8,936 bases of DNA from DALYLB01 sp046154695 (GTDB lineage: Bacteria > Acidobacteriota > Blastocatellia > RBC074): the NCBI GenBank assembly GCA_046154695.1, contig JBJXFI010000449.1, positions 1 through 8,936 on the forward strand, given 5' to 3'. The notes below the pieces were generated by a model that ran no database searches, was not told where the DNA came from, and was given only the letters and a program-made list of their open reading frames with translations. Of this stretch, positions 1-6,573 are shown piece after piece. Position 1 is the stretch's first letter, and each line of letters begins with the position of its first letter. A program made the position numbers and the translations under genes.

Positions 1-538
1 CGGAGAGGACCTCCCGTTCGCGGCAGTGGCGGCCGATCGCCGCCAGGTCGTTGCGGAATCCGCTCCCGAATTCGACGAAGCTCAGACTGACGACGCGCGT
101 ACGGCCGTCGATCAGCCCCAGGATCTCTTCGGTCTCCAGCCGGCCCTCCCGCTCGCGCGCCATCCGCACCTCGACGCCATGCTCCCGCGCGACCCGCATC
201 CACGGCACGATGTTCGCGGGGAACTCGCAATCCGCGCTGACCATGTTGTCGCCCGCGCGCCACTCGATCCCGTTCGCGATCATCGACAGCCCCGCCGAGG
301 TGTTCGGCGCAAAGGCGATCTCGTCCCGATGCGCGTTGATGAACCGCGCCGCCGCCTCGCGCACCCGCCGCACATCCGCCAGCCAGTCGCGATAGTTGAC
401 CGCCCCATGGTCGCGCAGATCCCGCAGGTGCCGCTCCATCCGCTCGTGCACCGGAACCGAGATCGGGCAGACGGCCGCGTGATTGAGATAGACGCAGTTG
501 CGCGTGACGGGGAAGAGATCGCGTATTTCGGGTGTCAT
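1..538 (-). CDS. Class V aminotransferase / cysteine desulfurase-like PLP enzyme, N-terminal 179 residues (truncated by window edge)
   Basis: This is the amino half of a fold-type I PLP enzyme of the class V aminotransferase superfamily (selenocysteine lyase, cysteine desulfurase, isopenicillin-N epimerase-like). Reading from the ATG at 538 gives YLNHAA (residues 17-22), the phosphate-cradle motif APNTSAGLSMIA (77-88), EFPANIVPW (105-113) and the strand SLSFVEFGSGFRNDLAAI (151-168), all in the family order. The PLP lysine and the C-terminal domain lie beyond the left edge, so activity and substrate cannot be judged. The frame is open to base 1. The ATG is 17 bp after the stop of the asparaginase gene on the same strand, so the two are probably co-transcribed. 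No good Shine-Dalgarno is seen before it (TCCCTCGAACCT), so translation may depend on the upstream gene. A role with asparaginase in amino-acid breakdown is inference only. Confidence 0.9.
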   Translation of the reverse strand, partial: MTPEIRDLFPVTRNCVYLNHAAVCPISVPVHERMERHLRDLRDHGAVNYRDWLADVRRVREAAARFINAHRDEIAFAPNTSAGLSMIANGIEWRAGDNMVSADCEFPANIVPWMRVAREHGVEVRMAREREGRLETEEILGLIDGRTRVVSLSFVEFGSGFRNDLAAIGRHCREREVLS

Positions 539-555
539 AGGTTCGAGGGAAAATC

Positions 556-1611
556 TCAAAGTTCGAAGCAGGTTCGGACCTCGCCGACCTCCAGGTTGCG
601 GTGATTGAAGATCGTGGATCGCGCGTATCCCGCGAGCGCGGCGAGCTGCCCCTCGTCGAGCAGGCCGAGCCGGCGGAGCGTCTCGATCACCACCGGATCG
701 CGCGCGCGGCGAATGTCGCCGTCCTCGATCTTGATTGCGATGCCCAGCCCCCGCGGATGGCGGGCATTCGGCTTCACGCCCAGAAGCTGCACGCCTTCGG
801 CGCCGACCTTCGAGATGATCCGGCCGCGGGCGATTCGCATCAGATCGGTGTCGAGCCGCCTGCTCGTTCCGCCGATCATTTCTGGATATTCGATCATGGC
901 ATCCACGACGCGCTCGGCCGCCGCGGCCAGCTCAGGGTCGATCCCGGTATGGCGTACGCCGATCAGTTGCGCGTAGCTTCGCGCCATGGACGCCAGGCTC
1001 ACGCCGAAGACCGGCGCGCTGCAACCGTCCACGGCGATTGCGATCTCGTCCGCCGGCGTCCCGGCGAAACGCGCAAGCACGGCCCGGATTCGCCGCTGGA
1101 TCGGATGATCCGGGTCGAGATAGCTCTCGATCGGTTCTCCGCCGTGGCGCGCGAGCGCCAGCATTCCCGCGTGCTTGCCCGAACAGTTGTTGTGCAGCAC
1201 GGTCGCCGGCCGCCCCTCCGACCGCAGCCGCTTCGCGGCCGCCTCATCGAACGGCATGTGCGCGCCGCACCGCAGCGCCTCCTCCTCGATGCCCGCCTTT
1301 TCAAGAATCGATCGAACCGCGTCCAGGTGAACCGCCTCGCCGCTGTGCGAGCCCGTGATGACCGCCAGCTCCCGCTGCGTCAGGTGAAACCGCGCCGCCG
1401 CCCCGCTCGTGAGGAGGGGAATCGTTTGAAACGGCTTCGCCGCCGATCGATACCATGTCCGCCTCTCCGGATCGCCGAGGCTCGCGATCAGCCCGCCTCC
1501 CGCGCTCACCACCGCCACCGATCCCCGATGGACCGCCTCGACCATCGAGCCGCGCGTGACCTCCACCAGCGGCTCGGGCGATTTTGACAACTCTCTCGCG
1601 TCGGAATTCAT
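556..1611 (-). CDS. L-asparaginase, asparaginase II (Rhizobium etli ReAV-type) family
   Basis: A 351-residue protein of the asparaginase II family (PF06089), which is unrelated to E. coli AnsA/AnsB and hydrolyses L-asparagine to aspartate and ammonia. All residues I recall from the R. etli ReAV active site are present in order: Ser56-x-x-Lys59 (RSAAKP), Ser88 (TGSHSGE), Cys143-x-x-Lys146 (NNCSGKHAG), Cys197 (VDGCSAP) and Lys268 (ISKVG). Their spacing matches ReAV with a constant offset of about 8, dropping to 5 at the last lysine. The two Ser-Lys pairs are catalytic, and Cys/Lys/Cys bind zinc. There is no signal peptide, so it should be cytoplasmic. I start it at the ATG at 1611. An in-frame TTG at 1647 would add 12 residues but overlaps a candidate -35 box, has no SD and is not family-like. 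The gene lies 77 bp after the 3D-protein gene and 17 bp before the class V PLP enzyme. Confidence 0.95.
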   Translation of the reverse strand: MNSDARELSKSPEPLVEVTRGSMVEAVHRGSVAVVSAGGGLIASLGDPERRTWYRSAAKPFQTIPLLTSGAAARFHLTQRELAVITGSHSGEAVHLDAVRSILEKAGIEEEALRCGAHMPFDEAAAKRLRSEGRPATVLHNNCSGKHAGMLALARHGGEPIESYLDPDHPIQRRIRAVLARFAGTPADEIAIAVDGCSAPVFGVSLASMARSYAQLIGVRHTGIDPELAAAAERVVDAMIEYPEMIGGTSRRLDTDLMRIARGRIISKVGAEGVQLLGVKPNARHPRGLGIAIKIEDGDIRRARDPVVIETLRRLGLLDEGQLAALAGYARSTIFNHRNLEVGEVRTCFEL

Positions 1612-1617
1612 GGCCCG

Positions 1618-1647
1618 ATAATAGAAATCGCCGCCCGCTTTGCACAA
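1618..1647 (-). promoter_or_regulatory. Candidate promoter for the asparaginase gene, possibly giving a leaderless mRNA
   Basis: On the minus strand TTGTGC (1642-1647) is followed after 18 bp by TATTAT (1618-1623), a 5/6 match to the -10 box. The -35 box is only 3/6. Six bases (CGGGCC) separate the -10 box from the ATG at 1611, so initiation 7 bases after the -10 would begin at the A of the start codon. This fits the absence of a Shine-Dalgarno, but the boxes are only moderate. Confidence 0.35.
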
Positions 1648-1688
1648 GAGCGGACGGCGATCCGTGAATGAAAACTGTTCCGGGAGGT

Positions 1689-2306
1689 CTATTTCGCCCG
1701 GCGGCCCTTCGGGCCGAATCGCAGGACGTGCAGCTTGACTTTCCGGCGCCCGAATTTCCGCGCCTCCTGATTCGATGGGACCCAGACATCAATGATGTTT
1801 CCCTTGATCAGGCCTCCCGTATCGTGAACGATGTAGGTTCCGCTCCAGACGCCCGCCTTCACCTGGACGACCGAACCGAGCGGCAGCACCCGCGGGTCCG
1901 CCGCAATCACCCCGCGGCGCACATACGCTCCGCTTCGTGTCCGCCCCCGCAGCGCATAGGCCGTCGCGCGAAAGTTCAAAGGCTCGCCCAAATCCTCCGG
2001 CGCTTCAAATTGCACCGCGCTCAATCGCGCCTCCCGCGGCATGATTCTCGGATCGATGACCGGATTTTTTATCCCCACCTTCGGGGACGCGATCGACGCC
2101 TCCTTCGGCGCCTCCGCCTTCGTGCCGCTCTTGTTGTCCGAACCGATTGCCCGATCGGTCGATATTGATGATGACGTTGCGGACGCTATTAATGATTGAT
2201 CTTCCGCTGTGACCTTCGCGCTCGCCTGCGCCACTCCCACTTGCAGCACCGCCGTTAAGCAAACTATTCCCACTCTTTTGTTGAGGCACTTCTCCATATG
2301 ATCCAT
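1689..2306 (-). CDS. Secreted 3D-domain (MltA-like double-psi barrel) protein
   Basis: A 205-residue exported protein. Residues 1-30 form a signal peptide (basic KR at 10-11, hydrophobic 12-25, likely cleavage after AQA or ASA); no lipobox is seen. Residues 31-105 are a Ser/Ala/Lys-rich low-complexity linker. Residues 110-197 are a 3D domain, named for three conserved aspartates. These are visible as Asp137 (AADP), Asp162 (VHDTGG) and Asp173 (IIDVW), with FRATAY at 112-117 and VLPLGSVV before the middle one. The fold is shared with the catalytic barrel of MltA lytic transglycosylase and with YuiC/YocH-type wall proteins, so a role in peptidoglycan cleavage or binding is likely but unproven. 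An AAAGGAG lies 3 bp before the ATG at 2306 and 12 bp before the ATG at 2297; either start leaves the signal peptide intact. It stands alone after a 535-bp spacer. Confidence 0.9.
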   Translation of the reverse strand: MDHMEKCLNKRVGIVCLTAVLQVGVAQASAKVTAEDQSLIASATSSSISTDRAIGSDNKSGTKAEAPKEASIASPKVGIKNPVIDPRIMPREARLSAVQFEAPEDLGEPLNFRATAYALRGRTRSGAYVRRGVIAADPRVLPLGSVVQVKAGVWSGTYIVHDTGGLIKGNIIDVWVPSNQEARKFGRRKVKLHVLRFGPKGRRAK

Positions 2307-2322
2307 CGACTCCTTTGTTACA

Positions 2323-2342
2323 GGTTGACACCTACTTCAACC
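2323..2342. repeat. Inverted repeat just upstream of the 3D-gene ribosome binding site
   Basis: GGTTGA (2323-2328) and TCAACC (2337-2342) form a 6-bp stem with an 8-base loop. On the minus strand it ends a few bases before the AAAGGAG of the 3D-domain gene. It could be an operator or a leader hairpin, or chance; the arms are short. Confidence 0.4.
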
Positions 2343-2470
2343 TACGCCAGCCCCTGGTGCGGATCGGGCACACTTGGATCCATTCCCGTCTCTCGGTTCT
2401 TCAACCAATCGCGGCCTTACGCCTCGGACAGGACTGATTCGGGGCACACACAACTTTTCCTGAATTGATC

Positions 2471-2518
2471 ATTCGATACGAATCGTTACAGGCTCTTGCC
2501 TGCTGGCCCATAACGATT
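2471..2518. repeat. Two-tier stem-loop with a competing small hairpin
   Basis: AATCGTTA (2481-2488) pairs perfectly with TAACGATT (2511-2518). Stacked directly on it, CAGGC (2489-2493) pairs with GCCTG (2498-2502) around a TCTT loop, leaving eight bases bulged on one side (2503-2510). The first three bases of the outer stem can instead close ATTCG/CGAAT (2471-2475 with 2479-2483). It could form as RNA on either strand; on the minus strand it would be in the leader of the 3D-domain gene. Confidence 0.55.
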
Positions 2519-2675
2519 ATTGTCAAGAAATTTTGGAGATTGCTAAACGTAAGAAGAAGCTCTTTCCCTAGAACGCAAGGATTATACGTCCGAAATTTTG
2601 GATACCGGCACCCCATTTCGAATGCCCCAGTAAACCAAGCCCCCGGGGCAGCTTAGCGCCCCAAAATCTTCTCTC

Positions 2676-2697
2676 CGGGGGTTGACACCCGTTTTTT
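2676..2697 (+). terminator. Weak terminator-like hairpin plus T6, plus-strand orientation
   Basis: CGGG (2676-2679) pairs with CCCG (2688-2691), followed at once by TTTTTT (2692-2697). The stem is only 4 bp, and an alternative GGGT/ACCC stem overlaps it. No plus-strand gene precedes it, so it is either chance or the end of an unrecognised plus-strand RNA. It is wrongly oriented to end the LPS operon. Confidence 0.25.
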
Positions 2698-2707
2698 GCC
2701 TCTCAGG

Positions 2708-2728
2708 TTTGCATTAAAACAATGCAAA
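2708..2728. repeat. Perfect 8-bp dyad TTTGCATT / AATGCAAA
   Basis: TTTGCATT (2708-2715) and AATGCAAA (2721-2728) flank AAAAC. The symmetry and AT-richness are operator-like. On the plus strand TTTT-like bases follow, but the stem is too AT-rich for a strong terminator. It lies 113 bp past the stop of the heptose kinase gene. Confidence 0.45.
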
Positions 2729-2841
2729 TTTTGCCATTAGCACTGTATGGACTTGTTCCAACGAGATTTTCGCTTTTGGGACTAATAAACGGCTTTTACA
2801 GGGCGATAAGATCGATTTATGCGAGAAGGGCGGGGGCGAAT

Positions 2842-3821
<980 letters not shown>

Positions 3822-3825
<4 letters not shown>

Positions 3826-4907
3826 ACTTGTCCGGTCTGTTCGGGAATCAGTCGGTCGATCGCCTGGATCACCTGTTCGACGGTGATGGATCGTATGCAT
3901 TCGGGTTGATCGAACGCCTCGCAAGTGTACATCGCGCACGGATTGCAGGCGAACGGGTTCTGCACGAGCTCGGACGGCGCGCGCCACGGACCCCACCGAA
4001 CCGAGCTGGCCGGGCCGAAGAGCACGACCAGCGGCGTTTTGACGGCGGCGGCGATATGGGCCGGGCCGCTGTCGTTGCCGACAAAGAGGCTCGCTCCGGC
4101 GATGACGGCGGCCAGCTCGCCGATCGAGAGGCGGCTGAGCGCGACGAGGGGGTGGCGGGCCGCCGCCCGCACCTCGGCCATTTGCGCCCGCTGCTCTTCC
4201 GTCGGCGCCCCCGTCATCACGATCTGGTACCCGCGCTCGATCAGACGGTCCGCGATCGCCGCGAACCGATCCGGCATCCACCGCTTGGTGTAAAACTCGT
4301 TCGTCGGCGCGAGCAGGGCATAGGGCCGGGCCGGATCGAGGCCCGCATCCTGCAGATGCCCACGCGCCGCCTCGCGCCGCGGCTCCCCGACATGCAGATG
4401 CGTGGGAAGCGGCTCCTCGAACGGCAGCCCAAGCCATTTAAACTGCTCGAACTGGTATTCGACCGTGTGCATCTCGGCGCGGCCGGTCAGATCCTCGACG
4501 CGGGGAATGCGCAGATTGTAGGCGTATCCGCCGCGGAAATGGGCCGCTCCCACGCGATAGCCCGCGCCGCTGGCGAAAGTCAGCTGCGCGCTCGTCGGGC
4601 CCCCGTGAAGATTGACGACGGCGGCGAACTTCCGCCGCCGGATCTCGCGGATCAGCCCCCAGCGGGCGGCGAGGGAGCTTCGCTTGTCGCCCGCGCCGCG
4701 CGGAAGCGCCAGGGCCTCGATCTCGGGATCGGCTTCATAAAGCTCGGTGTAGATCGCCTCGACCAGCGTGGCGATCCGCAGGTCCGGCCGAAATCGCCGG
4801 ACCGCCCGCAGATTTGCCGTGTCCAGCACGGCCTCCCCCAGATTGCGAAGCCGTATGAAGAGCACGCGCGAGTTTTCGGGGAGATGGAGAAGGAGCGGCA
4901 CCGGCAT
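3822..4907 (-). CDS. Glycosyltransferase family 9 (ADP-heptose:LPS heptosyltransferase-like)
   Basis: A 361-residue GT-B enzyme of family GT9, which transfers heptose from ADP-heptose to LPS core or a related surface glycan on the cytoplasmic face. The N-terminal Rossmann domain opens with VLFIRLRNLGEAVLDTANLR (15-34). Family members usually read GD where this has Gly24-Glu25. The nucleotide-binding C-terminal domain carries LFVGNDSGPAHIAAA (274-288), VVLFGPA (294-300) and a Cys cluster (C321, C324, C329, C337) of the kind often seen in this family. No signal peptide or TM segment is seen. The ATG at 4907 is chosen because homology begins shortly after it. The frame continues to 5096, but that stretch is the shadow of the Trm112-like gene. 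No clear SD precedes it. It starts 47 bp after the Trm112-like gene and overlaps rfaE1 by 4 bp. The exact acceptor sugar is not predictable. Confidence 0.92.
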
Positions 4908-4954
4908 GGAGAGGCACCCGGGGAGGAACGGCAGACGAATCCGCGATGGCGGTT

Positions 4955-5140
4955 TCAGGCGGCTACCCCCTCCTCCTCGATCGTCGCCTCCTCCACGATC
5001 AGGATCGGTATGTCGTCCCGGATCGGATAGACGCGCCGGCAGCTCACGCACTTCAGGGCGCTGCCGTCCGCCGCCGGCTCGATCCGCTCCCTGCACGCCG
5101 GGCAGCGAAGAATTTCCAGAAACTCCGGGCTCATCTCCAT
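4955..5140 (-). CDS. Trm112 / UPF0434 (YcaR-like) small zinc-ribbon protein
   Basis: A 61-residue protein of the Trm112p-like family. Two CxxC pairs are visible: Cys13-Pro-Ala-Cys16 (LRCPACRERIE) and Cys31-Val-Ser-Cys34. They are followed by the signature RVYPIRDDIPILI (36-48) and an acidic tail. Eukaryotic and archaeal Trm112 activates methyltransferases; the bacterial role is unclear. In E. coli the homologue ycaR lies between lpxK and kdsB, so its position at the head of an LPS-sugar operon here is typical. AAAGGAG lies 8 bp before the ATG at 5140, a good SD. A second ATG at 5134 is less well placed. It is the first gene of an operon reading to 2842 and is served by the promoter at 5185-5213. 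Confidence 0.93.
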   Translation of the reverse strand: MEMSPEFLEILRCPACRERIEPAADGSALKCVSCRRVYPIRDDIPILIVEEATIEEEGVAA

Positions 5141-5184
5141 TACATTTTCTCCTTTATTTACAGCGGGAATTGGTGTCGCACCGC

Positions 5185-5213
5185 ATTCTATTGGCGCCCC
5201 GAACCGGTGTCAA
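5185..5213 (-). promoter_or_regulatory. Sigma-70 promoter of the Trm112-GT9-rfaE1 operon
   Basis: On the minus strand a perfect TTGACA (5208-5213) is followed after exactly 17 bp by TAGAAT (5185-5190), a 5/6 match. The start would be near 5178, giving a leader of about 38 nt with the AAAGGAG of the first gene in place. Confidence 0.8.
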
Positions 5214-5215
5214 AC

Positions 5216-5245
5216 TTGCCTTTCTCCAAGCCGCGAATCTATGAT
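5216..5245 (+). promoter_or_regulatory. Probable sigma-70 promoter of ilvE
   Basis: TTGCCT (5216-5221, 4/6) is followed after 18 bp by TATGAT (5240-5245, 5/6). Transcription would begin near 5252, giving a leader of about 160 nt that contains the inverted repeat at 5316-5385. Its -35 box is only 2 bp from the -35 box of the opposing promoter. Confidence 0.5.
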
Positions 5246-5315
5246 GGCGGCTGGTGATGCATTCGCCTGTTTTTCGACGCATCAGCTTGTCGCGTCATTC
5301 GAAACAAAGAAAATC

Positions 5316-5385
5316 GTTTGGAGTTCCGCCTTCAGGCGGTCCGCGGTTGGCGGAAGGCTGGCCGCCTGAAGGCGGAACTCCAAAC
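5316..5385. repeat. REPIN-like inverted repeat, two 24-bp perfect arms
   Basis: The arm at 5316-5339 is the exact reverse complement of the arm at 5362-5385. Each arm contains a nested palindrome, CCGCC-TTCA-GGCGG or its complement. The 22-bp spacer holds a smaller stem (TCCGC 5340-5344 with GCGGA 5350-5354). Two REP units in inverted orientation match the layout of a REPIN. A second copy of the left arm with its flank lies at 8887-8916. As RNA it would be a very stable hairpin ending 7 bp before the ilvE Shine-Dalgarno. Confidence 0.85.
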
Positions 5386-5411
5386 ACTTTCCGAGGAGTG
5401 TTCATTCAATC

Positions 5412-6353
5412 ATGGCTCATCCCGCTACTTCCACCGAGACCGCGAAAAAGATCTGGCATAATGGAAAAATGATCGATTGGGACGCGGCGCAGATCCACAT
5501 CATGTCGCACGTGATCCATTATGGATCCTCGCTGTTCGAAGGCATTCGCTGCTATTCGACGCCGAAGGGGCCGGCGATCTTTCGATTGCGCGAGCACATC
5601 GCGCGGCTGCGGAATTCGTGCCACATCTATCGGACGGAGATCCCCTTCACGGTGGAGGAATTGATTCAGGCGTGCGTCGATGTGGTCCGCGTCAACGGAT
5701 TCAAGGAGTGTTACCTGCGGCCGGTCGTCTTACGCGGCTACGGCCCGTTCGGCGTCAACCCGCTGGGCAATCCCGTCGAGACCTACATCGCGAGCTGGGT
5801 CTGGGGCAAATATCTCGGGCAGGAGGCGATCGACGAGGGCGTGGATGTCTGTGTGGCGAGCTGGGCGCGGATGCATCCCAACACGCTTCCGGCCACGGCC
5901 AAATCGGCCGCCAATTACATGAATTCGCAGTTGATCAAGATGGAGGCGATCACCAACGGCTATGTCGAGGGGATTGCGCTCGACACCGACGGAAACGTCA
6001 GCGAGGGCAGCGGCGAGAACCTCTTCGTCATTCGCGACGGCGTGCTTTACACGCCTCCGCTGAGCTCCGCCGTGCTTCCCGGCATCACGCGCAATTCCGT
6101 GATCCAGATCGCCCGCAACCTCGGATTCGAGGTCGTCGAGCAGGTCATGCCCCGTGCCGCCCTCTATATCGCCGACGAGGTCTTCTTCACCGGCACCGCC
6201 GCCGAGATCACCCCGATTCGCAGCATCGATCGCATCCGGGTCGGCGCCGGCAAGCGCGGCCCCATCACGGAGGCGCTGCAGGAGGACTTCTTCGCGATCA
6301 CCTCCGGCCGGAAAGAGGCGCCCGGCGACTGGCTCTCCTTCACCGCCGAATAG
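5412..6353 (+). CDS. ilvE: Branched-chain amino acid aminotransferase
   Basis: A 313-residue fold-type IV PLP aminotransferase, close to the usual IlvE length. It catalyses the last step of valine, leucine and isoleucine synthesis, with glutamate as donor, and the first step of their breakdown. The motifs are in order: HYGSSLFEGIRCY (36-48), RLREHIARLRNS (58-69), YLRPVVLRGYG (101-111), PLP Schiff-base Lys164 in TAKSAANYMNS, the signature EGSGENLF (198-205), LPGITRNSV (222-230) and the phosphate-binding TGTAAEITP (260-268). The conserved substrate and cofactor residues expected of an active enzyme are present. The start is the ATG at 5412. GAGGAG at 5393-5398 is the only SD candidate, with an unusually long 13-nt spacing, right after the inverted repeat. 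It is probably monocistronic: the promoter is at 5216-5245 and the terminator-like structure at 6404-6496. Confidence 0.96.
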   Translation: MAHPATSTETAKKIWHNGKMIDWDAAQIHIMSHVIHYGSSLFEGIRCYSTPKGPAIFRLREHIARLRNSCHIYRTEIPFTVEELIQACVDVVRVNGFKECYLRPVVLRGYGPFGVNPLGNPVETYIASWVWGKYLGQEAIDEGVDVCVASWARMHPNTLPATAKSAANYMNSQLIKMEAITNGYVEGIALDTDGNVSEGSGENLFVIRDGVLYTPPLSSAVLPGITRNSVIQIARNLGFEVVEQVMPRAALYIADEVFFTGTAAEITPIRSIDRIRVGAGKRGPITEALQEDFFAITSGRKEAPGDWLSFTAE

Positions 6354-6375
6354 CGGGTCTCCCCACGTCGCTCAA

Positions 6376-6393
6376 TCCCGCCCTTTCGCGGGA
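6376..6393 (+). repeat. Small GC-rich hairpin after ilvE
   Basis: TCCCGC (6376-6381) pairs with GCGGGA (6388-6393) around a 6-base loop, 22 bp past the ilvE stop. No T tract follows. Its 3' arm GCGGGAC recurs at 6406-6412, so it competes with the larger stem downstream. Confidence 0.55.
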
Positions 6394-6403
6394 CCGGGAA
6401 TCG

Positions 6404-6496
6404 AAGCGGGACAGACGGAAACCATCGAAGGAACACCGCCGCCGATCGTTCGGCGATCTTCCTTTCCGGTGATCTCCGCCTGTCCCGCTTTTCTTT
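6404..6496 (+). terminator. Elaborate terminator-like stem-loop of ilvE
   Basis: AAGCGGGACAG (6404-6414) pairs perfectly with CTGTCCCGCTT (6480-6490). After one A/C mismatch, four more pairs follow (6416-6419 with 6475-6478). A run of TTTTCTTTT overlaps and follows the stem. Inside the loop, AAGGAA (6428-6433) pairs with TTCCTT (6459-6464), and CGCCGA (6440-6445) pairs with TCGGCG (6450-6455) around TCGT. The long base stem with a T tract fits an intrinsic terminator, though the internal structure is larger than usual. Confidence 0.6.
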
Positions 6497-6528
6497 TCAT
6501 GGCGCTTCCTGGCCGGGTCCGCGGCGAA

Positions 6529-6557
6529 TTGACATCCCCCGGCGGCCTCTCTATAGT
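6529..6557 (+). promoter_or_regulatory. Sigma-70 promoter of the GntR regulator and transporter genes
   Basis: A perfect TTGACA (6529-6534), a 17-bp spacer, then TATAGT (6552-6557, 5/6). The predicted start is near 6564, giving an 86-nt leader. It is the only promoter I see for the regulator-transporter pair. Confidence 0.8.
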
Positions 6558-6562
6558 TCGCT

Positions 6563-6573
6563 CGGTCAAACCA
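6563..6573. promoter_or_regulatory. Candidate FadR/GntR-type operator
   Basis: CGGTCAAACCA is a GGT-CAA-ACC palindrome matching the FadR-subfamily pattern TNGTNNNACNA at all fixed positions but the first. It covers the predicted transcription start of the GntR gene, as expected of an autoregulatory site. A second imperfect palindrome, GACGATATTGTC, lies at 6577-6588. Confidence 0.5.

Larger units (their letters stand above)
2307..2841. other. 535-bp non-coding, AT-richer spacer with several inverted repeats
   Basis: No convincing gene is seen on either strand. The base composition is visibly richer in A/T than the flanking genes. Structures are listed separately (2323-2342, 2471-2518, 2676-2697, 2708-2728). 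The 11-mer GAAATTTTGGA occurs twice in direct orientation at 2527-2537 and 2592-2602. On the minus strand an isolated perfect -10 (TATAAT, 2581-2586) and an isolated perfect -35 (TTGACA, 2521-2526) occur, but neither has a matching partner at 16-18 bp. The promoter of the 3D gene therefore remains unassigned. I compared the region with ydaO (c-di-AMP), GEMM (c-di-GMP), SRP RNA and tRNA signatures and found no match. Confidence 0.7.

Noticed and set aside
26..604. 192-residue plus-strand open frame
   Set aside because: Antisense to the class V aminotransferase, which has clear family motifs; no domain or SD.
601..1587. 328-residue plus-strand open frame
   Set aside because: Fully antisense to the asparaginase gene, whose motifs are unambiguous. 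The translation is Arg/Ala-rich with no recognisable domain, as expected in GC-rich DNA.
1651..1664. CGGA/TCCG hairpin between the 3D and asparaginase genes as a terminator
   Set aside because: Only 4 bp of stem and no T tract on the minus strand.
2581..2640. TATAAT (2581-2586, minus) as the promoter of the 3D gene
   Set aside because: The -35 region reads GCCGGT or TGCCGG and no extended -10 is present, so one perfect hexamer in AT-rich DNA is not enough.
2401..2656. Two small open frames in the spacer (71 residues minus 2401-2616; 63 residues plus 2465-2656)
   Set aside because: No SD or recognisable motif, and they overlap each other across inverted repeats. They may be chance in AT-richer DNA.
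2682..2721. TTGACA at 2682-2687 as a plus-strand promoter
   Set aside because: No -10 box at 15-19 bp; the nearest AT-rich hexamer (ATTAAA) is about 25 bp away.
2341..2760. c-di-AMP (ydaO), c-di-GMP (GEMM), SRP RNA or tRNA in the spacer
   Set aside because: Some short look-alikes (GTTTACTGGG, ATTCGAAA, CAAACC) occur, but the conserved cores and closing stems are absent.
3826..4437. Upstream extension of the heptose kinase frame to 4437
   Set aside because: The extension is Arg/Gly-rich shadow of GT9. The ATG at 3825 begins exactly where RfaE1 homology begins and gives a normal length.
3828..5030. 400-residue plus-strand open frame
   Set aside because: Antisense to the GT9 gene and part of the Trm112-like gene; Arg-rich and without motifs.
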